Of a DNA stretch of 64,000 nucleotides, positions 56,672-64,000 are shown one piece after another. Both the position numbers and the translations under genes were made by a program. A model generated the notes under the pieces. It made no database searches. It was not told the DNA's origin and saw only the letters and a list, made by a program, of their open reading frames with translations. Numbering within the stretch: position 1 is the stretch's first letter; each line of letters starts with the position of its first letter. The stretch comes from Aspidapion aeneum (lineage: Eukaryota; Arthropoda; Insecta; Coleoptera; Brentidae), in the NCBI GenBank assembly GCA_963576565.1, contig OY755048.1:2920501-2984500 (forward strand). Direction: 5' to 3'.

Positions 56672-57944
56672 CAGGGTGTCCCAAATTGGGCACTTTTAGG
56701 GGGTTTAAGGTACTTCTAGGGGAGACAGAGAAAAACTGACCACGCATTGCGAGGCTCAAATTTCAAGAAAAGACTTATTGTGAAAACCCCATTTTGAAAT
56801 ATCGTCTCGTCTTTGAGCTACGGGGTCTTTTTGGAAAGTCTGCATTTTGGAATGGGGTCTATAACTTCGTTATTAGTAAAAATTTGGATTTAGGGTAAAT
56901 TGCATTTTAATAGACTTTGTTACGAGGAATTCACCCGCTAAATTAAATTTTAACTGTCACTTTTAGTTTTTGAGATATGACATAAAGTTGCATTTTTTCT
57001 TATGGAATGACCTATATTTTAATTAATTTTCGAATTCGTCATTGAATTCTTTTCAAAATGATATGTTATAGTTTGATTGAACAGTTTAGGAGATATTTAG
57101 CTTTTTCACTTATTTCTAGTGCGCTATGATTTCTTGCTGAGGAAGGTCAAGGCACTCCAGTATTTTTATTATTTTACACAGTCAAAAATATAGTAAGACT
57201 GGTTTATAAAAATTATAATTTAGCTGACGGCCCTCAAAGCCTAGTTATAAAAAGTAACAAAAATGATACATATTTCAAAATAAAATTAAAACGCTTTTGT
57301 GCAAAATATATATTTCATATAAAAGTGTAATGTCAAATTGTTTAAACAATTGAAAACAATGACAAAACGCCAAGGCGCAAGGCCAGCTTGATTTGCATAG
57401 TATAAGACAACAAAACTATAGGAGCATTGACGTAAGATTTGACCGCAAGGCTTTCACGTCAATGGCACATGACGTCATTCAACGCACACTAGACAAAAAT
57501 AAAAAAACTTTAATTATCTCCGAAACCGCACAATCAAACTATGACATATGATACATCATTTTGAAAAGAATTCAATGACGAATTCGAAAATTAATTTAAA
57601 TATAGGCCATTCCATAAGAAAAAATGCAACTTTATGTCATATCTCAAAAACTCAAAGTGACAGTTAAAATTTAATTTAACGGGTGAATACCTCGTTACAA
57701 AGTCTATAAAACTGCAATTTACTCTAAATCAAAATTTCCATTAATAACGAAGTTATAGACCCCCTTCCAAAATGCAGACTTTTCAAAAAGCCCCCGTAGC
57801 TCAAAGACGAGACGATATTTCAAAATGCGGTTTACACTATAAGTCTTCTCTTGAAATTTGAGCCTCGCAATGCGTGGTCAGTTTTTCTCTATCTCCCTTA
57901 GAAGTACCTTAACCCCCTAAAAGTGCCCAATTTGGGACACCCTG
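56672..57944. mobile_element. Tc1/mariner-type palindromic element with TA duplication
   Basis: The ends cagggtgtcccaaattggg are mirrored and flanked by TA (56670-56671, 57945-57946). Arms of about 420 bp are nearly identical (aaggtacttctaggg; gccattccataagaaaaaat), with an asymmetric loop of about 430 bp. No transposase. Confidence 0.85.
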
Positions 57945-58879
57945 TACATTTAAAATACAAAGTTGTTTTAATAATTTTTTTCAACCCCCTTATATTTGGT
58001 TTTCGTTTTTTTAAAGTTAAACAAATTTAAGGAAAGGTTAGGACAATGATCAATAACAGCCAATGGAATTTTGATACAATTAAGCACTGTACAAGAAAAA
58101 CTTGTAGGTAGAAACAGCGTTCAAATATGCGCAAATGCGCACACTTTTATTATATTTGATATAAAACTGCTAAAAAGTACATGGATAAATTGTTTTTTGC
58201 AGAAATATTAGAAACTAAAGCTCTTGATGATGATTCAGCCCTTGCACTGCGACAACCAGTGGGTCTATTGTGGATCACTTTTGAGTCGTTTCTCACCACT
58301 GTATACCTAGTCCTCCAAAAAGGTTGGCTATCAGTTTGGGTGAGACACTGTTCACACAGTGATCTTCTGATTCAATCTGAGGTTTACCGAAAATGTTCTG
58401 ACGCAAACATCAGCATCAAAATCATCTGTAGTGGCATGAGAAAATTGGTTTGAATCCATGGACTTTGCAAAATAACTGGCATTTTTACAAAAAAATCACC
58501 CTGACGCCAATGGTGATATTTTAACAAAAATGAAATAACCGTCTCGGCATAAATGTTCAAACTTCAATAAAACGTATTTTTCATTTACCTAGAGTTGATA
58601 TCAGATCACCTACAGAAGGTGAAACTCAGATTTGGTCATAAAAAGGAGAATTTATGAAAAATTATTTTTTCACTCCCCTGATTGTGCTCAGCTCATAGCA
58701 AATTTGGTGGTCAAACCGGGCTATAATATCACCGGGTAGAAACGTCAAACTAAAAATCAGAAAAATTACAATTTTACAGAAAAAAAAGTCATATCTCGGA
58801 AATTAAAGAGAAATTTAAAAAAACTGAGAAATAACTTTTTTTGACTTTAGCTGATTGTCATTTTGCGTAATATTTTTTT

Positions 58880-60177
58880 TAGCTCACACATATACTATAC
58901 TATAGTAGTGTGAGCTATGGTGATCCTAATTTTTTCGAGAAAAAAAAAGTTGCTCCGATTTCAAATTTTTTTATATATCTTTGCGTTTCAGATGATTTTA
59001 AAACTTTTTTGTTGCGCCGTCTGTCTGTCTGTAACGACCAACGCGCATAACTCAAAAACCGCTTGGCCGATTGCAATGAAATTTGGTACCTAGGCTGGGT
59101 CTTGGGTCAAGATGGTCCCATTTAAAAATGAACAAAATCCACCGAACACAAACCAAATAAAAGGGTGGGGATAGATTTCAAAAATTAGAGTTTGTTCGCT
59201 CCGCGAATGTTACTTTTTTGTTTTTTGTTAATTTTTAGTATTTTATTTTATTTTTTAAGTGAGGCCTTCAAAACTCGTAGGCCCTGGCAATTTAAAAATA
59301 TTTCGTGCAAAATAATATTTTTGATCCATAAGGGGGGAATCAGGAACTAATGATAGAGAAAAAATTGTTAAAAGACACTTGCTTTTCGGCAGCCATACTG
59401 CTCAAGTCATTTTACAAATTACTGTGATTTTGCTATTTCTTTGGCAGTCCCATTGACTGTTTGTGTTTCAAAAATACTCAAAAAACCGTCTACAGTGTGC
59501 CGACGAAGTTGGAGAAGAATTGGAGAGATCCTGCAAGTGGGGCCCCCAGGACCGACAGGAATCACACAAGAGGTTAGTGCCATTCGCCACTTTATGATCA
59601 GCTTTTTTCTCGCCATTTCTTACTTTTTGGACAGGCTTACACCTTGGCCCTAGAGTTTTTTGAGGTATCCATAAATTGTGTGATAATTTAAAACCAGCAA
59701 CATTAATAAATACAGTCCATTCTAATAATTTTCGTGATACTGAACCCCGGCGATTCAGAGTTTATGTGAAAATATGGCGTGTGTGATATCAAACGAAAGG
59801 TAATTGAGTCTGGAGTTAAACAAAATACATTTTAATTTATTTTTTAAAAAGAGTGGGGGTATATTTCACAAATTAGAGTTTAAGTGAAAATATGGAGTGT
59901 GTGATATCAAACGAAAGGTAATTGAGTCCGGAGTTTAACAAAATACATTTTGGTTTTTGTTTTTTTTAAGGGTGGGGGTGGATTTCAAAAATTTGAGTTT
60001 AAGTCAAAACATGGCTTGTGTGGTATCAAACAAAAGGTAATTTAGTGTGGAGTTGAATAAAATATATTTCAGTTTTTAGTTATATAAATATATTTCAGTT
60101 TTTAGTTATATTAGCTCACACGTACACTATAACTATAGGACCTAGTGTGAGCTTAGGGGCCCATATATTGGCAGAGT
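58880..60177 (-). mobile_element. Helentron-like element, copy H4, with insert
   Basis: Read on the minus strand it has the 5' hairpin (60110-60155), direct repeats, core, short ACAG tract and 3' hairpin with CTAA (58880-58915). A 563-bp insert (59194-59756) is flanked by a 7-bp duplication of element sequence. Confidence 0.78.
59194..59756 (+). other. 563-bp insert with an exon-like segment
   Basis: The insertion breaks the Helentron-like repeat at agagttt, which is duplicated (59187-59193 and 59757-59763). On the + strand it contains a pyrimidine-rich acceptor (tttctttggcag, 59436-59447), about 125 bp without stops in two frames, and a donor-like aagag|gttagt (about 59573). One frame reads LQVGPPGPTG, the other KLEKNWRDPAS. 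Composition is richer in GC than the surroundings. I cannot identify the protein. It may be a captured host-gene exon. Confidence 0.45.
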
Positions 60178-60872
60178 ATTTTAATCGTATGGGAAATGGG
60201 AGCCGTGCAAACTTTCGCACTTTTGTTACACTTGCGTTGTAGCTACCTTGTGAAGCTACCTGTCAAGCACAGGACAACAAGGAAACTAAACATTAAAAGA
60301 CGATGATCGACGCTATATCTCATAGAAAATTGTATGGGAATTGCCGTCTCGTTTAGGAATAAATTTATTAAAAAAATTTCCAAAAAATGGGGTTCTCACT
60401 TCAATTTTTGAGCAGTTTATAATAAAAGTATGCGAATTCGCGAATATTTTAATGCTGTTTCTACCCAGAAGTTAAATTGTTTTTATACACGCTTTTTTTT
60501 TCTCGTACAGTGATTAATTCTATTAACTTAATTAACTTTAAGTTGTTTAACTCTAAAACAACAAAAACTAAATTTAATTGCATAGTGTTTTGTACAAGTG
60601 AGGATCAAGCCTAATAATATAAAGAATCAATATTTTGAAACAAGTTAACCATAGGGTGAGAAAAAAATTATTAAAAGAAATGCATTGTTTAAATATGTTT
60701 TTTCTCTTAATTTTGAAGTGTAGATCGAATAGTTTAGCGTATTTTTTTGGGTTTTGACTTTTTTTAATAAAGTTTTAAATAGTTTTCGAGAAAATCGTAA
60801 AAAAACTGATTTTTACGACATTTGAGGTTCAAGGAGGATTTTGGCGGAGAATAAGCGGGATGTGTACCAGAA

Positions 60873-61474
60873 TTAGCTCACACATATACTATACTATAGT
60901 AGTGTGAGCTATGGTGATCCTAATTTTTTCGAGAAAAAAAAAGTTGCTCCGATTTCAAAAATTTTGATATATCTTGCTTTTCAAATGATTTTGAAACTTT
61001 TTTGTTGCGCCGTCTGTCTGTCTGTCTGTCTGTCTGTATGTCTGTCTGTAACGACCAACGCGCATAACTCAAAAACCTCTTGGCCGATTTTAATGAAATT
61101 TGGTACCTAGGCTGGTCTTGGGTCGAGATGGTCCCATTTAAAAATGAACAAAATCCACCGAACACAAACCAAATAAAAGGGTGGGGGTAGATTTCAAAAA
61201 TTAGAGTTTATGTGAAAATATGGCGTGTGTGATATCAAACGAAAGGTAATTGAGTCTGCAGTTAAACAAAATACATTTTAATTTATTTTAAAAAAAGGGT
61301 GGGGGTATATTTTAAAAATTAGAGTTTAAGTCAAACATGGCTTGTGTGGTATCAAACAAAAGGTAATTTAGTCTGGAGTTGAATAAAATGTATTCAGTTT
61401 TTAGTCATATTAGCTCACACGTACACTATAACTATAGTACCTAGTGTGAGCTTAGGGGCCCATAGATTGAGTAT
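60873..61474 (-). mobile_element. Helentron-like element, copy H5
   Basis: It has both hairpins, the repeat block, the gcgcgttggtcgtta core (inverted) and a TGTC tract at 61013-61050. It lies against the right end of E2, in the B1-A2 intron. Confidence 0.78.
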
Positions 61475-61586
61475 TTTTCAAAGGGTTTTTTCCTTTTGCC
61501 TGGGCTAACATTCTGAATTTATTGTTGAAAGTAACCGATTTAATAAATCTAGCAGTTTTAAATAGGACAAAAAAATCTTGACTTAC

Positions 61587-61827
61587 CTGGGTTTTTGACG
61601 ACCAATGCTTGAGGTGCACAGGATACGTAACCCTGTGTATTTACTCGCAAATGTTCGGGTGAGGATTGGATGAATGGATTCTTTGATTCCAGAGCATCCA
61701 ATAGTCAAATAGTCAGAGGGTGACCCCTTCTTGTTACTGGGTACTAACCCTACCATGCTGTAGCTACCAGGGGTGAGCTGAGGTTTCGCGCGGCCTAGGT
61801 CTCCCAATTCTGAGACTGTCACATACT
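61587..61827 (-). pseudogene. Receptor-tail-like gene, exon B1 with one-base insertion
   Basis: Acceptor tgtttatttcag and donor CCCAG|gtaagt are both good. It encodes EYVTVSELGDLGRAKPQLT and PGSYSMVGLVPSNKK, then SDYLT. After that, one extra base (about 61700-61701) shifts the frame; the remainder aligns with exon B2 only in the next frame (DALESKNPFIQSSPEHLR, NTQGYVSCAPQALVVKNP). Its length of 241 nt is 3n+1, whereas the phase-1/phase-1 design needs 3n. Either the gene copy is broken, or this is an allele or assembly error. If read without the extra base, it continues in frame into A2. Confidence 0.75.
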
Positions 61828-61941
61828 CTGAAATAAACATTTCGATCATAAAAATGTTAAATCTATGATCACTACTTACATTTTTCTATTTTTATAGAAT
61901 TTTTTAATTATGTCATTATCATTTTATATTTTGTTTATTTT

Positions 61942-61951
61942 GAGAAAGAGA

Positions 61952-61983
<32 letters not shown>

Positions 61984-62012
61984 AAGAGAGAGAAAGAGAA
62001 AGAGAGAGAAAG

Positions 62013-62061
<49 letters not shown>

Positions 62062-62130
62062 CAGAGAGAAAGAGAGAGAGAAAGAGAGAGAAAGAAAGAG
62101 AAAGATAGAGAAAGAGAGAGAGAGAGAAAG

Positions 62131-62185
<55 letters not shown>

Positions 62186-62298
62186 GAGAGAAAGAGAGAG
62201 AAAGAGAGAGAAAGAGGAGAGAAAGAGAGAGAAAGAGAGAGGAAGAGAGAGAAAGAGAGAGAGAGAGAAAGAGAGAGCAAGAGAGAGAGAGAGAGAGA
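61942..62298. repeat. Purine microsatellite, (GAGAGAAA)n-like
   Basis: About 357 bp of gagagaaagagaga units. On the transcribed strand of the gene this is a long polypyrimidine tract, 115 bp upstream of exon B1. Frames through it are low-complexity artefacts. Confidence 0.97.
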
Positions 62299-62347
62299 AT
62301 ATGAACCTTAAAAAATCTAAAACCAACAATTTGCAATAAAACATTAC

Positions 62348-62536
62348 CTCCTGGTTTTTTGATCGGGTGTTGTTTTGTGGAGCTACGTTGCCTCAGGGAG
62401 ACATTATCATTCTCTCCAATGCTTAATACAGGACTGTGTTGCTCGGTCCCTGAATCAGTCGATAAATGGCCGCCGCTGGAATGCACTGAAGAGATGGCGC
62501 TCTCATTCCCCGTGCTTAGGCCACTTGAGTCATCAC
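62348..62536 (-). CDS. Receptor-tail-like gene, exon A1
   Basis: A phase-1/phase-1 exon of 189 nt encoding DDSSGLSTGNESAISSVHSS, then a GGHLSTDSGTEQH segment, SLRQRSSTKQHPIKKPG. It is serine-rich and likely disordered. Two acceptor AGs lie 6 bp apart (before 62536 and before 62542), so Leu-Gly may be optionally included; the upstream one has the better pyrimidine tract. Donor is AGGAG|gtaatg. Earlier exons should lie beyond the window end. Confidence 0.75.
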
Positions 62537-62837
62537 CTAAACCTAAAAAAATAAATTTATAAAATAAAAAACGCATTAGAATGGACAGGCGTAGGCCGGA
62601 ATGGGACAACTGGGCGCCGGGCCAACTCGGCGCCGCCAACTGGGCGCCGGGCTAACTCGGCGCCGGACTAAAATTTTTTTTTTGGATAAAATGTGTAGAT
62701 GAAAAACAAAATATATTATTTATATAAAAACATCTTTAAGAAATCCTATATGCAATTTTTTGAAATTTGTTTTTCTTAAGTAAAGTTAAATCCATTAAGT
62801 CGACTGTTGAATCTTGGTAGTTGTAGTGTCTGGTAAG

Positions 62838-64000
62838 TGCCATTTTGGATCCGCCATTTTGGATCAGTTATTTTGATTTTTTTAGGTTTGAGTAAAAAAT
62901 TTTGTTAAATGACCTCAAGCAATTTAATATTTCAAGTTTGAGACAAATCGGTTAGTAAATAAAAAAATCCGCCATTTTAGATCAGCTATTTTGATTTTTT
63001 TTAGGTTTGAGTAAAAAATTTTGTTAAATGACCTCAAGCAATGTAATATTTCAAGTTTGAGACAAATCGGTTAGTAAATAAAAAAATCCGCCATTTTGGA
63101 TCAGTTATTTTGATTTTTTTAGGTTTGAGTAAAAAATTTTGTTAAATGACCTCAAGCAATTTAATATTCAAGTTTGAGACAAATCGGTTAGTAAATAAAA
63201 AAATCCGCCATTTTAGATCAGCTATTTTGATTTTTTTTAGGTTTGAGTAAAAAATTTTGTTAAATGACCTCAAGCAATGTAATATTTCAAGTTTGAGACA
63301 AATCGGTTAGTAAATGTAGAGTGGAAAGGCTAATTGACCTAAGTGCCAAAAAGCGTTTTTGTGGGAAACTAAAAAGAACGGATGACGTGATTTTAAACAT
63401 GTTTGTTGGGGCATAAGGTGGGGAAATTGCACTTAGTTTTTATAGCCCCGTATTGGCCTTGACACATACATCATTTTGGGTGGAAAATCTAAAATTTGTA
63501 TATTTTGGCACTTAGATCATTTAGCCCGGCCACTCTACAAATAAGAAAATCCGCCATTTTGGATCCGCCATTTTGATTTTTTTAGGTTTAAGTAAAAAAT
63601 TTTGTTAAATGACCTCAAGCAATTTAATATTTCAAGTTTGACACAAATCGGTTAGTAAATAAAAAAATCCGCCATTTTAGATCCGCCATTTTGATTTATT
63701 TAGGTTTGAGTAACAATTTTTGTTAAATGGCCTCAACCAATGTAATATTTCAAGTTTGAGACAAATCGGTTAGTAAATAAGAAAATACGCCATTTTGGAT
63801 CCGCCATTTTGATTTTTTTAAGTTTGAGTAAAAAATTTTGTTAAATGACCTGAAGCAATGTAATATTTCAAGTTTGAAACAAATCGGTTAGTAAATAAAA
63901 AAATCCGCCATTTTGATTTTTTTAAGTTTGAGCAAAAAATTTTGTTAAATGGCCTGAAGCAATGTAATATTTCAAGTTTGAAACAAATAGGTTAGTAAAT
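62838..64000. repeat. ~118-bp tandem repeat, about nine copies
   Basis: The unit contains ccgccattttggatc, gtttgagtaaaaaattttg, aaatgacctcaagcaat and acaaatcggttagtaaat. The last word recurs near 62945, 63063, 63179, 63297, 63645, 63761, 63880 and 63985; the one large gap is a MITE insertion. The array continues past the window. Confidence 0.95.
63316..63538. mobile_element. TIR MITE in the tandem repeat, 4-bp TSD
   Basis: The ends are gtagagtggaaaggctaa and, inverted, gtagagtggccgggctaa, with a shared ctaagtgccaaaa inside. aaat flanks both sides (63312-63315 and 63539-63542), and the interrupted repeat unit is otherwise intact. Length 223 bp. Confidence 0.88.

Larger units (their letters stand above)
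58105..60465. repeat. Inverted pair around H4
   Basis: gggtagaaacagc-type arms (58108-58155 and, inverted, 60420-60470) share tatgcg and cttttattata. The left interior has an unassigned 90-codon frame (58181-58453) beginning just after a tttttttgcag-like acceptor. Confidence 0.6.
56414..60872. mobile_element. Inverted-repeat element E2, heavily interrupted
   Basis: The left arm (56414-56665: cctctaagaaaatagc, gcatctgggacacatcc, ttttctcgaaaa) and right arm (60560-60872) match E1 at 11533-12363 in order. The middle also retains E1 pieces (aaggaaaggttaggacaatg, 58031). Insertions: a TA-flanked palindrome, an inverted pair at 58105-60465 and Helentron-like H4. H5 abuts the right end. Confidence 0.72.
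62603..64000. mobile_element. Element with iterated ggcgcc ends, cut by window end
   Basis: It starts gggacaactgggcgccgg and repeats ggcgcc five times to 62665, then runs into a body related to 42885-44078 (cgccattttggatc blocks). The opposite end is outside the window. Confidence 0.7.

Noticed and set aside
58181..58453. 90-codon ORF as a host exon
   Set aside because: The acceptor-like start is suggestive, but there is no recognisable protein and it lies within nested repeats; left unassigned.
61910..62344. Open frames of over 100 codons on both strands in the GA-rich tract
   Set aside because: They consist only of Arg-Glu-Lys or Ser-Leu-Phe repeats read from a microsatellite; an intronic repeat, not a gene.

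Overview
The window is a stretch of AT-rich animal nuclear DNA, almost certainly from an insect. I lean towards a beetle or another repeat-rich insect, but the species cannot be fixed from this sequence alone. The evidence is GT-AG introns, Pol III tRNA-like genes with T-run terminators, a tRNA-derived SINE, Penelope-like, RTE-like and other non-LTR retroelements, and a very dense population of hAT-, pogo/Tc1-, Mutator- and Helentron-like DNA elements. No bacterial gene structure, rRNA or CRISPR array was seen.

Two host genes converge. On the + strand, the last three coding exons of Transportin (karyopherin beta-2) lie at 5242-5317, 12459-12633 and 20413-20520, joined by introns of 7141 and 7779 bp packed with transposons. 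On the - strand, four phase-1 exons (62348-62536, 61587-61827, 55827-55898, 53733-53944) form two tandem copies of an A-B exon pair. They end the reading frame of a tyrosine-rich, receptor-tail-like protein, possibly a domeless-type cytokine receptor. Its upper B exon carries a one-base insertion. Between the genes (20.5-53.7 kb) I find only mobile DNA and featureless AT-rich sequence.

Layout: 0-5.2 kb, Transportin intron with a Helentron-like copy and a 2.7 kb inverted-repeat element carrying four tandem tRNA-like genes. 5.4-10.3 kb, a 4.9 kb hAT-like element with a perfect 8-bp target-site duplication (TSD), filled with a SINE, a foldback element, a Helentron-like copy and two pogo-type MITEs. 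10.4-16 kb, three inverted-repeat elements and a Helentron-like copy split by an element holding a fifth tRNA-like gene. 16.3-20.4 kb, a foldback element containing an old Penelope-like element that is itself split by a younger one. 20.7-23.9 kb, a hAT-type insertion carrying a large palindrome. 25.8-46.4 kb, many MITEs, an 1134-bp element with a 9-bp TSD, and an RTE relic inside a terminal-inverted-repeat (TIR) element. 47.06-48.30 kb, a Penelope-like insertion with a 13-bp TSD and an intact RT-tail/GIY-YIG ORF. 48.7-52 kb, a 3.3 kb inverted-repeat pair enclosing non-LTR and hAT relics. 53.7-62.5 kb, the minus-strand gene with Helentron-like, RTE and foldback insertions in its introns. 62.6-64 kb, a GC-iterated terminal array plus a roughly 118-bp satellite running off the window.

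The parts of most interest are the tandem tRNA-like genes (tRNA-Gly-like body, AGA anticodon position) inside a mobile-like element, the nested Penelope elements with hammerhead-like terminal palindromes, the duplicated exon pair, and a spliced-exon-like insert inside a Helentron-like element. All alignments were done by eye.
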